Shown here one piece after another: positions 23,871 through 35,161 of a stretch of DNA of 64,000 nt. Numbering within the stretch: the first letter of the stretch is position 1; the number at the start of each line of letters is the position of its first letter. The notes beneath the pieces are model-generated. The model was not told where the DNA came from, did not search any database, and worked only from the letters and a program-made list of their open reading frames with translations. Source of the DNA: Ramazzottius varieornatus (taxonomy: Eukaryota; Tardigrada; Eutardigrada; Parachela; Ramazzottiidae). Location: the NCBI GenBank assembly GCA_001949185.1, contig BDGG01000001.1, positions 7,700,149-7,764,148 of the forward strand, in the 5' to 3' direction. The position numbers and the translations under genes are program-made.

Positions 23871-24844
23871 ACTCTCCTCCACTCGCGACCAATAGTTTTA
23901 CACCGCAATTCCCCGTAGCGCTTTCTCAGCATTATCATGTTTAAATTGTAATTTTGTTCCGATTATGTAAGACTGGAAATACTTGCTTATCAGCGCGAGA
24001 CTTGCGGCATCACGCGATTCTTCTTCGACTAGGCGACAGAGTATCTGGCACCAGACCGAATTGCTCGTCAAGCATGGATGACTTCCTCAGCGCTGCAGGG
24101 TTAGCACGTTCTTCTTTGCGGGCTTCCAAGTTCCACGACGGGGTTCGTCGTACATGTCGTTCGCTATCGATATTTTCGAATAATAACATCTTCAGTGTTG
24201 ACGTTGAGCAAAGCACGAGCTCGAACAGCACAGGAAAGTTTTCCGAAACGATCTCCAATCAATCGTCAAAGTTTTGTAAGTGGCGCAGTTTATATGGAAA
24301 AGGCCAGTAGACATGCGTGACTCTATCAAATTCACCGAGTGGCGCGTTTTGTACGGACGAATCCACTAAATCTGCGCATTTTCATCAGAGAAGAATAACC
24401 TATTTTCTTTACTGCATCTTTCTATAACTTTACAGTCCACTTGATTTTCGTAGGAGCAAGCGCTCTGTCACCTTAGCTCAGCCAAACGAACATCGTGCGT
24501 TGTTTAGTGGTTTATTAGTTCAAATGGAGTAAGGCTAGAAACCTAAAATAAAACACATGGCCGACAAAAAGTTCGAGAAAAGGACGTTCAACTTAAAACA
24601 TCCAAGTGTGTGAAACTACCGTACGCTTCCTAAAAAAGGGAGAGAAAAAATAGACAAGAAGAAAAGGGGGCCCATCCTATCTTCCTTCACTTCGAACTTG
24701 ACTTACGACGACAAAAGAGAGGTTGTAACATTGACACAATACGAAAAGCAACTGCAGATGGACATACTTTTCAAGAGCAAATTCTATTCTATGAGACCAA
24801 CTTATAACGGACGATTGGCGAAACATTCTCTGATCTTCTAGTCT
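23871..24844. other. Mostly uninterpreted spacer
   Basis: It contains a degenerate palindromic-element remnant near 24270-24350 (AAGTGGCGCAG ... GAGTGGCGCG) and otherwise nothing I can support. Confidence 0.4.
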
Positions 24845-26835
24845 CTACTCGTCCCGGTGGTCGTAATCGCCGGCGTATTCACGGTCTCGGAGAATGGATC
24901 CGCCGGGCGAGCGGTTGTACAGACTTCGATCCTTGATGGTTTCGCGGGTGGAAGTGGTGATTCGGCTGCTGCCTGTAGCGGTGCGGGGAACATATCGGAG
25001 TTGGTAGCCTTCGGCGGTGTAGCCAAGGTAGGAGTGGATGAACCAGAGGATCAGAGCGAACTGGACGCCCCACGTGTTGACCATATGCCACTCCTTGTAG
25101 TAGAAAAATTGCGAGTACAGCAGTGACACAAATAGGGCTCCGTTGATCTGTAAGAAGGCAGAAAAATTCACCAAGTTCAAGTAGTGAACTTTCTCGATCT
25201 TGAATAATGAAAATCATAAAGTTACCACTGCCAGCGTGAATTAAGAGCATATGAAAGAAAGTCAAGAATTCGTTTTCACAGTTGAGGAAACGCTTTTCAA
25301 AAATGCACCGGTACGTCGGGGTGGTCGTTCCTTGAACACTGTGACCCCGCTAAAGAAGCGCAGAATGCTGGATGCGTTTCATTATCGGGGCTACCGTTAG
25401 TTAAGCACGATCACCTCGGTAAAGTGGCGCACAAACACAAACATTAGGTAATGCGCCACGGTTTCAGGGTAACTCGTCACTTTGGGAAGACAACCGCACT
25501 GAAGCAGCGCACATTGCAAATGTAATATTCTACAGAAGCTTCAAGACATAATCAAGGAGGAGTATTGTCCTTACCACCATTCGCTGGATGAAATGAGCTT
25601 CCTTGTCCCTATCGTCTTGGAATCCGACAGCTTGGAACGCGAAGATACCAGTGCCGAAGAGAGAAGCGCCGACAGCTCGAGTCAGATGTTCGTGAACGCC
25701 ATCCAAAGTGCGGATCAGAGTCTGCAAGATAGAAACACAGCTGGTTGACTTTCAAAATTCGAAATTCAATACATCGATTCACTGGAGGGAAGTAGGAAAG
25801 AAATGTTTTTATACGTACGAAATTGCGTAAAAACCAACGGGGGAATCCATAGAGGGTGAATCCGATGGCGGTTGCGAGGACGAAGTCAAAGAGGAGAAAC
25901 TTGTTGATCGGTCGGCCGGTGCGCTGGAGATGTCCCCCGGGGTAGCCTCCTCGGACGAGGTGAACCAGACTACCCAAAGCCCACAAGAAAGCTCCCAGCA
26001 TACCGAACGTGACATGCTACAGAACAGACCAAATTGTAAAGCTGACAAAACTCTATTACAGTCGAATACCTTCGCAAAAAGAAGACGAAACTTACTTCGT
26101 GGCTCCAAGCCTTGGAGAAGAGCTGGACGTCGATCATGGCAATGAGAAGGACAACATTCGTCTGAAAAAGCAGAGAAGGTGAGAAAAATCCAAAAGCAAC
26201 AGCACTGATAAAATGAATCGGAAATAATGGAAATAGACAATTCGTAATTAGAAAATTTCATGACTTTACGGACAATGCAGAAACGCGAAACAGACCCTTC
26301 TGAACCTCACAGAATATTTACTTACGATGACGCGGTGGAAAAGGAGGCATGGATGAACAGTTTCCGGATCCTTGGTAAATTTCGTCAGGATGAACTGGAG
26401 CACAGCATTTCCCAAGAGGACAGCTCCGTACATTCTGGCCATTTGGAGATCAACACCATCAAGAGTGGTTCGGGAGACCTAAAGAAAGACAAAACCATGC
26501 ATAAACGAATTTATTATGATGTTTCACAGACAATCAAACCTGGAAATCGAGCAGCATCTGCGGGAAAAGGAACCAGGCTGCTGCAAAGAGCGACGTGGCA
26601 ATCAAGTCGACGCCAAACCACAGCTTCCTGTTCATCACGGCGAAGATGAAGCCTCCTAATAGCACCGCAGACCTGTAAAAGACATCCAACATCAGAATCC
26701 GTACGGTTATGGAAGATAATCGACTTACCGGACGATCTGCGTGGAATGCATGAAGCGCACCACAGACTCGACGGGATCACGACTGTAGTCGGTGGCATAG
26801 CCGGAGCCGACTCCTTGGCCGCTGTAGGCCGACAT
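24845..26835 (-). CDS. Multipass membrane protein with two homologous halves, unknown
   Basis: Seven exons (26835-26729, 26672-26540, 26478-26326, 26161-26096, 26016-25819, 25721-25575, 25147-24845) give 368 residues with about eight hydrophobic segments and a polar C-terminal tail rich in Arg, Ser, Thr and Tyr. Exon 3 (from about residue 81) and exon 6 (from about residue 220) encode matching segments: RTTLDGVDLQMARMYGAVLL against RTLDGVHEHLTRAVGASLF. Each is preceded by a P-x-h-h-L-x-x-F ending (PQMLLDF, PRWFLRNF) and followed by a similar membrane segment (HRVITNVVLL, QRMVINGALF). The flanking introns are phase 0 in both halves, so the gene arose by internal duplication with exon structure kept. 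I recognise no named family. Intron 6 carries a palindromic element. Confidence 0.85.
25398..25510. mobile_element. Palindromic GTGGCGCAC element, copy 13
   Basis: TAAAGTGGCGCACA / AATGCGCCACGG followed by a second diverged CGTCACTTTGGG half, in intron 25148-25574 of the duplicated membrane protein. Confidence 0.6.
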
Positions 26836-27637
26836 CTTGATGTTTTGAAGAATGAGGAGAGCACAGTCGGGAATCTGGACGAAAAATCCGGCAGAAAATC
26901 CACGGGAGAAGAATTGCTGGAAAATTAAATGGCGTCGGAAAATTCAACGGTTGGAAAATGCACCCGGCACGATTAGCATTGAGGTCGACGGCACGGCCTG
27001 GACAAGCACGTCCGGGGCCACACCCGGGTACGGCTTTCCCCGACTCGTTGGCTCATCTGGTTGGCTCATGGCCTCCCGCGCTTATACAAAGCCCGCCTTG
27101 CGCCAGTCCGCCTATCGTTGCTTGTCATCCCACTGCGTTCCTTGAGTTCGATACGTTTTACGCATACTCCACATCATCGTACAGCCCATTGTTTGGGCAT
27201 GGTGTGGTACTAGGGTAGACCCCTTGATTGATTGTTTGATTGCTAGCGACTTGGCTGGCCACTAGACTGTCTATGCTAAGAGCAAGGACAAAGCGGACTG
27301 TGGACAATGGTCAAACGGCTTCGTAGTCTTCTCTGCTGTGAAGGAAAGTGACTGCTGAAAGAAAAGTAATCCCTGTTTGGAACACGCATTCGGTAATAAT
27401 CGAACTAACGGCGTGCCTAAGTAGCATCCGTTCAGATTTCAGCGGTTATTTTGAAAAATGATTGATGTGAGTCATGGGACGAACGGCAGTCTGCACAGTG
27501 GTCAAACCGTATAATCTTCCGAAACTCGGGGATTTCCCTCACGTCAAATTCACAAAGCAGTTCGCATAGTTCGGGTCTGCCAGAACTGTGTACCGAAAGA
27601 ACGCAACAGTTTAGAATACGTCGAAATGTTAGAAAGC
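26836..27637. other. Intergenic, about 0.8 kb
   Basis: This lies upstream of the membrane-protein gene and downstream of THG1L. The stretch 26950-27120 is noticeably GC-rich. No gene, RNA or element was recognised. Confidence 0.45.
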
Positions 27638-28736
27638 TCATTGCTGGTTCTTCTTTGCCAGGTTCTCACCCTCATCTCGTAGAATTTCAGGATGCGCCTT
27701 CCAGAAATCATCTCTAATTATATCTTCGTTCAGTGAAAGAATTGTATCTGACGGCTTATCACCATCTCCAGCGGCGCAGAGGTTCGAACCGAGAGCTTTC
27801 ATAAGAACAGTTCCTTTCCGGTACAGCTGTGAAAGGTTATTGTAATTTACACCAAACTGCGAAAATAAAATCTCATTCTTTCCACCAGCATTCGTTCCTT
27901 TCAGCTTGACTTGTGCTTCGTTGGGCGTGAGTCCACCTTCTTGCACCAGCGCCCAGAAGACCGTGTTGTAGAGGTTATTGATGTGACAGTCAGCTTGTCT
28001 CCAGGAAAGGTAGTCTCGGAGAACCTCCTTTGAGGGATACAGGATCACACGACCATCGAAGGAGGGTGCGTACTTTAATGGAGTGGTTGGGAAGAACTCC
28101 GACCAGTGAAAGGTGAAGCAGCTTGTGAAGAGCGACACCATGTTGGACAGTATTTTACTGCAAACGGGAAGGTACTAGTGATCATCAGCAGGAAACGCAT
28201 GACGTCACGACACATTCATGTATGTCGAACCGACTCAAGCCACACTTGCCGTGACGTCATGGACCATTCAACTGGAAACCTAGACCTTTTCCACAAAGCT
28301 GTACCTTTCTCGTCGGTTATACAAGTTTGTCTTCTTGTCCAGCACAAAACTGTACTCATCACTTTGTCCATAAGCTATAACGACATCTTTGAAGTCCTTC
28401 ATCACCGAGGTGGCTGCTTTGTTCATCAGTCCCAGGGAGCGATCGTCGTTTGGCTTTCTAAAGCCGTGAACGTCGGAAAACCTTTGTCGGAAAGACAGAC
28501 ACGCGGATTCAAGGGTCTCAGATAGCTTGCTGTGATATTTCGCACACTAGAGTTCTCAAGTTAATTTTCACTGAGAGCCAGAACAAGACACCACAACTGC
28601 AACACACAGATACACTTCCGGTGGTGAATTACCTGTGGAAGCCGCGTCCATCGATCCTTACAACAGGCCAGCACTGTGGAAGTAGGACGTCAGATCGCTC
28701 GAACAACTTAACGTACTCGAAACTACTTTTCGCCAT
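27638..28736 (-). CDS. THG1L: THG1L, tRNA-His guanylyltransferase
   Basis: Three exons (28736-28633, 28481-28305, 28157-27638) give 266 residues. Thg1 adds the extra G(-1) to the 5' end of tRNA-His in the 3'-to-5' direction. The start [13 protein letters not shown] matches the family. The metal-binding and catalytic set is intact: D29 in [12 protein letters not shown] and D76-E77 in [10 protein letters not shown], the same numbering as human. The diagnostic block [19 protein letters not shown] and [15 protein letters not shown] with YRKGTVL follow. [11 protein letters not shown] closes the domain. The C-terminal insert is shorter than in vertebrates. It is divergent from the KLHL gene across about 500 bp. 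Intron 2 holds a 12-base inverted repeat (28198-28209 / 28250-28261) centred on TGACGTCA. Confidence 0.95.
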
Positions 28737-29238
28737 TGCGCGTGTTAACTGGACGCGGTGGGCAACGACATACCGAAATCTTACGAAGGTTTCTCTTCGA
28801 AAAACTTGCGAGAAGTCAAAACCAAAATTCAAAAAAGAACCAGGATACTGTTTACGTTCGATCAAGTCCAGTTCCAAATCAAGCGAAGGCTTGCGAAATG
28901 CACATTTCGGTGAATCGAACTGCAGCCAGATCGAGGTGGCAAGTCCTGTATCACGTTCATTATTCAGCAGTTTCTACAATTGGTGCAGAGCCATTCGGAA
29001 CGCTGAACAAGAGCGATCCACTGATCCAGATTCCAGAATTTTGAGTTTGATACCTTCTTCGCTCTTCTCCACGCTCCAGTGTTCTCGTTATCTCCTGACT
29101 CGGACTCCATGATATTTAACAACGGATGCTCCCATTGCTCCGTCGAGTGACTGTTAGCTGTGGATAGTCTGGACAACACGTCGAGGCGACTGGACGCCAG
29201 GACGAGTATGAGATTCGTTCTCTTAATCTGCAAACAAG
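28737..29238. promoter_or_regulatory. Divergent promoter region of THG1L and the KLHL gene
   Basis: Both genes start outward from this 0.5-kb interval, so their promoters must lie here or overlap. I see no clear TATA box or other element. Confidence 0.45.
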
Positions 29239-32200
29239 ATGTCCCAAAGAACACCACGAAGCTCCGAAGACGCCAAGAAACCCAAAGACAACGGTGAGCC
29301 CTCATCAGATGCTGGATCATCCAGTTCACGTGCATCTCTCCATCCCGAAGATGTGGCTTATCCGTACGTCAACTCGCAACATCCCAACTCCTTGCTTCGT
29401 GGTCTGCAGCAACTGAGGCAGACTGAGACATTCTGCGACGTTGTGCTGAAAGGAGAGGATCCTTCAGATTCTTTTCTATGCCATCGTTTAGTCCTAAGCT
29501 CCTGTAGTAGCTACTTTCGTGGAATGTTCACGTCTAACTTGGATGAATCGCGGAAGAAAGAAGTCCAGCTGCAAAATGTTTCTGGCAAAACCTTGCGCTC
29601 GTACGTACGACGTCTCGCGTCCTGCAGTTGTGTACTCATTCTGTTCAGTTCGGCCTGGTGTGCTTTGACGTCATGCGCGGATTAAACTGGGGGTCTGCGC
29701 AGAGTGACCTGGGTGGTCTTCAACGTCAATCTATTTCAACTTACCTGTCTTCTTTCTTGCAGGTTGATCGACTATGCCTATACGTCAGAGATGTCCATCG
29801 ATAAGAATAACGTCCAATCCTTGCTTGCGGCAGCCACTTTCCTCGATATTATCCCAGTTCGAGATGCCTGCTGTAACTTCCTGGAGAGGAACATGGACGA
29901 GTCCAACTGCCTAATGATACACTGTTTCGCTGAGCTGCATAACTGCACCAGTCTAGCTGATAAAGCCAAGACTTTTGCCCTTCAGAAGTTCACTTCGGTA
30001 GCCCTCCATGCTGAATTTCTGGAAATCGCAAAAGAAAAAGTAAGAAAATAATGGGACTGGACAAGTGGCGCACTCCCTCAGTGATATTAGCCGGAAGCGT
30101 GTGTCACTCAGGAAAAAACTATCTGAGTCGTGTTTGCTGCCCAAGTCTGTCTCACTGAAAGCGCGCGCCACTTGGGGAATGAATTTCGTCAAACTTGAGC
30201 CCTGAGCTGCCAAATGTTTCTATCCGTTTTACTGGTCAATCTGTTTCAGATCCGAGTTTTTTTCAGGTGATTGATTTGATCTCTTCGGACGATCTCAACG
30301 TTGAGCAAGAAGAAACTGTCTTCGAGGCGATCGTTCGATGGTACCACTACGATCCCATCGCCCGACGAGACGAGTTCGTGGAAGTGATGAAGTTTGTTCG
30401 TTTACCCTTGCTCAGCCCGTACTTTCTGGAGGACCTCGTGGCCAACCTGACTGTGGTAGAAAACAGCGCCGAAGCTCAAGCTATACTGCGAGAAGCTAGA
30501 TACTTTCACGAGCTGCCAAACCGCCGAACCGAGTGGACTTCACCACGCTGTCGTTTACGCAAAGCTTCCGGTTAGATAACCCACATTACGTGACGCATTT
30601 CACCGTTGGATGAACCAAGAAAATGCGTCACTTATTTTCCTCTGGCAGTTCCCCCTTCTGAAACGATTCAAACGAACAATAGATCAGAAACTGAATAGAC
30701 TCTTCTCATTTAGGTTTTTCGGAAGTGATCGTGTGTGTGGGTGGTGAAGACGACAAAGTGGTCCTCCGCAGCGTGGAGTGCTTCAATCCAGTGAATGGCT
30801 CGTGGTCGCATCTAAAGAGCCTTCCGTTCGCGGTGAGTAAAGCGGGGCTGGTGATTACTGGCGAGAACTTTATGTATCTCTGTGGTGGCGAATATCCGGA
30901 TGGATCTGCCACCCGTGCAGTATTCCGCTACGATCCCGTCCTGGATGAATGGCGAGATATGGCATCCTTACATACTCAACGCTCCGAAGTCGGTAGGTCA
31001 GAAAATTCAGTCGAGAAACAGAAACTTGATCCAAAGACTGAACTTGAACAATCTTATTCATCTCAAAATTATAAAAAGAATGCAAACAGAATAAAGATTT
31101 TGGAAACTAAAAGCGGGAGCTGGGCAAGCGAACTCGACAAGATCGTTTTCCCAAGTGGCGCATGTTTTCATGGTTATTGGCTGGAAGAGTGCGCCACTTG
31201 GGAAACAGATCTTGTCGACTTCTTACGAAAGTCCTGTTTGATTTCAAGCAGTGTAGTTTACGCCCTCTTCATTCGGGGTTTTTCTCCTGCAGGTGTAGCG
31301 CTTGTGGACGATTACATCTACGCCGTGGGAGGTTTCGACCGATCTCGCCGTCTGGATACAGTCGAGCGCTTCGATCCCCGCGCGAATCGCTGGCAGTTCG
31401 TCGCGAGTCTTCGGTTGCCGCTGAGTTGTGCTTCGGTGGTGGCATATCGTAGTCATTTGTATGTCTTCGGAGGCACTGTTTCTGACACGGCCGAAACGAC
31501 CAATTTAGCATTCCGCTACGATCCGAAAAGCAATCTGTGGAGTGACCTGGCCAGAATGCCCAGTCCCCGCAGTGGCTGCTCCGTCTGTGTTGGACCAAGT
31601 GGCCTCATTTATGTCGTGGGTAAGTTGGACGGTTGCTTTAGTGGATGATTGATCACGGCTGTAATGGTCTGTGGAATCGTAATTGAAGTAATTGATCGTA
31701 TTATTCTGGTTACTGTAGGCGGGCTGTTAGGAGGGCAGGAAACGCTCAGTCGTGTCGACGCTTATGATCCTGTCAATAACGCGTGGACCACAAAATGTAA
31801 GAGAAGCTTCCGTGCTTCGTTTCTGATATAGACGGAAGGGGAAATTCGAGTGTTTTTCGCGCTCAGTCCGATTGAAAAATACCTGAATAAAATGTTTAAC
31901 TTTCGGTAGATTGATTTGGGAACTCGGGAGACAATCGTCACAAGACTGTGTTCCCAAGTGGCGCAAGCTTGTAGTGTTACTGGCTGCAAGCGCGCGTCAC
32001 TTAGAAAACTGATCTTGCCGAGCTTGTTTTTCGGAAAAAGCGTATGAGAAGGTCTGACTGAAGATTTCTTTCCTGTAGGCTCAATGAATAGCAGAAAATA
32101 TCGTCCAGGAATTGCCCTTCTTGACACTCGCATTTTCGTTCTGGGTGGCGAGACGCATATCGATGTACATAGCAATGAGATAGAGTTTTACGATGAGGAA

Positions 32201-32416
32201 CGCAACGAATGGACCGTCCACAAGAGCGAACTTCCTTGTTCACGAAGTTGGCTGAGCTGTGCTGTTATGAGAGTGAAGAAGGGTAAGTTTTCTTCCCCAG
32301 TACCGTAAAGAAAGCTCAATAGTGAGCTGAAAGCCTTGTGGGCAATTACAGGTGACGCCAACGAGCCGAGCACGTCGCGGAAAAGTACGGATCGAGCTGG
32401 CTGGATGAGACCGTAA
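29239..32416 (+). CDS. Kelch-like BTB-BACK-kelch protein (CUL3 adaptor type)
   Basis: Eight exons (29239-29600, 29763-30039, 30267-30570, 30714-30992, 31293-31619, 31719-31796, 32079-32282, 32352-32416) give 631 residues. KLHL proteins present substrates to the CUL3 ubiquitin ligase. A low-complexity leader of about 60 residues precedes the BTB domain (TFCDVVLKGE, FLCHRLVLSSCSSYFRGMF). A BACK domain lies at about residues 165-300 (FLERNMDESNCL, VFEAIVRWYHYDP, VRLPLLSPYFL). About six kelch repeats fill the rest, with YAVGGFDRSRRLDTVERFDP, YVFGGTVSDTAETT and VLGGETHIDVHSNEIEFYD. The subfamily is not assigned. Introns 2, 3, 4 and 6 contain palindromic elements, the highest density in the window. 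Confidence 0.93.
30055..30188. mobile_element. Palindromic GTGGCGCAC element, copy 14 (KLHL intron 2)
   Basis: ACAAGTGGCGCACTC / GTGTGTCACTCAGG, then a further GCGCGCCACTTGGGG right half. Confidence 0.7.
30583..30645. mobile_element. Palindromic element, copy 15 (short, KLHL intron 3)
   Basis: A reduced unit, TTACGTGACGCATTT / AAAATGCGTCACTTA, in a 143-bp intron. Confidence 0.6.
31114..31222. mobile_element. Palindromic GTGGCGCAC element, copy 16 (KLHL intron 4)
   Basis: One of the best preserved copies: CTCGACAAGATCGTTTTCCC, AAGTGGCGCATG, centre GGTTATTGGCTGG, GTGCGCCACTTGGG, CAGATCTTGTCGA. Confidence 0.85.
31916..32036. mobile_element. Palindromic GTGGCGCAC element, copy 17 (KLHL intron 6)
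   Basis: TCCCAAGTGGCGCAAGC, centre GTTACTGGCTG, GCGCGTCACTTAG, ATCTTGCCGAGCTTG. Confidence 0.75.
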
Positions 32417-33659
32417 TTTGCAGATCGGCTTCGATGTACTGTGGGATAATTTTATTCTGGTGTCTTACTCGTTGAGCTGTTCTGTAGAAGATCCGAAGAT
32501 CGGATCGATGTTTTTGAGTTTTTAATAATACGGAAGAATCGAATTCTTACCACTGTGATACTAGTTTATTGCCGACGTCTAGTCGTGGTCTCACCTGTCT
32601 CTGCTCTCACCTGTCCTGTGACTTCCCCTGTTTTCTAGTTTTACTCTTTTCCAGCCTTCATAAGTTATTAAAAGTTACTGTGTACAGGTGAGTGACTTCT
32701 TCTGAAAGGCGAAAATTAAGAGGTCGCATTTCCCAGCGCGAAGCTCAGCGTTGAGTGACTCAAACTCTGAACTCCTAGAGTTCTGTGACTTGCCGTTCTA
32801 AACACCGCCAAGTTTCTCTCGCAGGCTTTTTGAATATCTTGCGGTTCATTTATATGGATATCTACAGACATCAGAATAAGAAACAGAGTTGGCTGGAACT
32901 TCATCAACAGTGCATATGGTGGTCTGCGGAACAAGTAAGTTAGGAAAGCGTTCCGAGAACCGTAGTTTCTTGGCGCATTTGATCATCAGCACATGAATGG
33001 GTATAAAAGTCGATCACGGTGGTTGGGTAGCACGTTCCGAGTAATGCTTGTCAGAGGGGTTCAACACGGACTGGCCCGTCCAGTCGGCTTCACCCTCGGG
33101 AAGGTCTGAGACTAAGGCTGTTGGTTGATTGTTTGATCGAGATTCCCTAGACGGAAATGCTTTGAGAAAAGCAGCGGCTGACCAGAAATTCCTCTCCAAC
33201 ATGCCCATGGCAAGCGACAGGTGACAAGCCTGGATGCCGGCTGCTGGTAGAATTGGGAAAAGCTGTAGCCAGCTATTCGTAGCACGATCGACAAGGTGGC
33301 GTGCCATAGCGCCATAACTCAATTCAGACTATTCTGCTCCGAACGTAAAAGAGGGAGTTTCGGCTCCTTTTTTCCACTTTTATCCCACGTCTAGTTGTTG
33401 AACAAAATAATCACCAAGGTTTTCTTCTACAGCTTCCGCTCAAAAGTTTACACATAACAGCTAATCCTATCATGGGGTTCATGGTGCGCAGTCAGATCTA
33501 GAACACTCAAACTTCGCGCGGAGGAGAGGCATTAGCAAGAGAGTAAAACAAATACTGTCTGTTCCGCGGGGAAGTTCGCGAAATGCAACCTGGGTGTCTC
33601 AACTCTCTGTCATGATGGCCTGTCATGACAGCGGCGATTCAACTTTTGTTCAACTTTTA
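32417..33659. other. Intergenic, about 1.2 kb
   Basis: Holds the KLHL 3' UTR and otherwise nothing I can identify. Frames on both strands are short and random-looking. Confidence 0.45.
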
Positions 33660-34056
33660 TTAGCTGTTTGCAGATTTTCTTTCCTTGAGATGAAGCTCGT
33701 ATACTCTGACCACTTCCTTGTTGACCACACAACGGTACCTCCCTGAGCGCATCGTAACCATTGGGTCGCCGACAGTTAGGTTGCAAACGGTGTTGCCAGA
33801 GACGAACTTGTCGGTGTCGGCAGCGATGTTGCTGTCGTCCGGCTCGCTCGGGGAAATCATTCGCCGCTGGACTTTGGAGGTCTTCGCACCAGTCTGCAGT
33901 TTCGTATTGATGTAAAGTAATGTGATGAATATGTGTAATGTCGTACCGTATTTTCCTGACTTTGATTTCCCAGATGATTAGCGTTTCGAGGTCTTGCATT
34001 GTGGGTCCGTCGACAACAAGACCGACGGTTGCAGTCTTGCAGATCGGTATTCTCAC
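33660..34056 (-). CDS. Possible small Ig-like domain gene
   Basis: A minus-strand stretch ending at 33660 encodes TVCN-LTVGDP followed by SGRYRCVVNKEVVRVYELHL, which has the D/S-G-x-Y-x-C pattern of an immunoglobulin F strand. An upstream open piece (about 34056-33952) contains PICK and LETLIIWEIK, which could be the B and C strands. The two can be joined in phase through a GTCAGG donor and a GTCCAG acceptor. No signal peptide or confident start was found, so the gene may be larger, partial or spurious. Confidence 0.35.
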
Positions 34057-34311
34057 TATTTTGTCGGGTAAACAAAGGTGTGATGCGCCGTATCTCGCTA
34101 TTAGCGAGACTTATCTGCCTTCCGTGCCGTCATTTCTTCCATGACTCACGGCCCACACATGTTATCGTAGTCAGCTTGAAGACAATTGTTGCAGACTCTA
34201 AATCCTTACGATGTAAACAAGTAGACTTCCGTCCGAAATCTGAATACGCTGATTACGTTATTACGGGTAGAATTTGTCCAGCATTCGTTTGCCAGTCCCC
34301 CGGAACTTGAA

Positions 34312-34908
34312 ATGGCCGCTTTCAATGTTAACCTGGAAACTCTGGAAGTCTTCAAGGAAGTTCGAAGTCTCATCACCACATCACGAAATCGGAAAGCCTT
34401 TGTGCAGAGTGCTCTACATAAAGTGTACTGCGACAAGGAAGTCCAAGGCAAGTACAATGTCCTGGTCGTCAACTTGCAGAAGATTCCACAATGGACAAAT
34501 GGGAAACCCGAAGGTTGGAAGGCCTACGAAGACTTCACCTATGATGAAATCATATTTGGAATTTATGTATTTGAAAGCGGTGAATTCCATTATTATGGTC
34601 GCAACGGCAAGGGATCTCCCAAAAACCTGGCTTTCCAAGGAAAGATCGCCGAGTGCTCGCCCGAAGGCAAAAAACCGAAAACCATCAAGTTTATCTTGCC
34701 GGACGAAGCCAAATTCCACACGGTAATTCCAGGTGATACGTTATGGGCTCTCGCCGAGCTCTACAAGGGCCATAACATAAGGCCTGAAGAAGCCTCAGTG
34801 CATGTAAGCACATGGACTGTGGTAGGTCGCATCGAAGAAATGAACGCAGGAAAAATCAAAGAAAGTAACACAATTTTTCCCGGTGACAAACTGCAGGTTC
34901 GTATGTGA
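34312..34908 (+). CDS. Intronless LysM-domain protein
   Basis: A 198-codon single-exon ORF starts at ATG 34312 and stops at TGA 34906-34908. The C-terminal third is a LysM module: FHTVIPGDTLWALAELYKG, then W-x-x-V-x-R-I-x-x-M-N, then NTIFPGDKLQVRM. LysM binds N-acetylglucosamine polymers such as peptidoglycan and chitin. The N-terminal 130 residues are unrecognised, with aromatic-rich pieces (YDEIIFGIYVFESGEFHYYG). There is no signal peptide and no membrane segment, so it looks cytosolic. The PGDTLW...MN...I.PGD.L form is the one typical of bacterial and phage LysM proteins. With no introns in an intron-rich region, bacterial transfer is plausible but unproven. Confidence 0.8.
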   Translation: MAAFNVNLETLEVFKEVRSLITTSRNRKAFVQSALHKVYCDKEVQGKYNVLVVNLQKIPQWTNGKPEGWKAYEDFTYDEIIFGIYVFESGEFHYYGRNGKGSPKNLAFQGKIAECSPEGKKPKTIKFILPDEAKFHTVIPGDTLWALAELYKGHNIRPEEASVHVSTWTVVGRIEEMNAGKIKESNTIFPGDKLQVRM

Positions 34909-35125
34909 CAGCCCCAACATACAGTAGGTAGTCTTTTTGTGATGATCATTTTTGGCTCGGCGTTTCAGCTGGGATCTTCCTTCAAACCCTGCAGGTCTCT
35001 TTCCTAATAGAGTATTGAGTAAGTGGTTGCTCCAAAAGATGATGGTTGTTTTACTGAAAAGCATAGCCTGTCAATAACTTGACAATTATATTGACTGCTG
35101 TATGTAAATTGCACATCGTACTCTG

Positions 35126-35131
35126 TTTATT
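35126..35131 (-). terminator. AATAAA polyadenylation signal of the cadherin-like gene
   Basis: On the minus strand AATAAA lies about 30 bases past the stop codon at 35162-35164. Confidence 0.55.
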
Positions 35132-35161
35132 CAAAATTCTGTACAATGACATGCAGTAACT

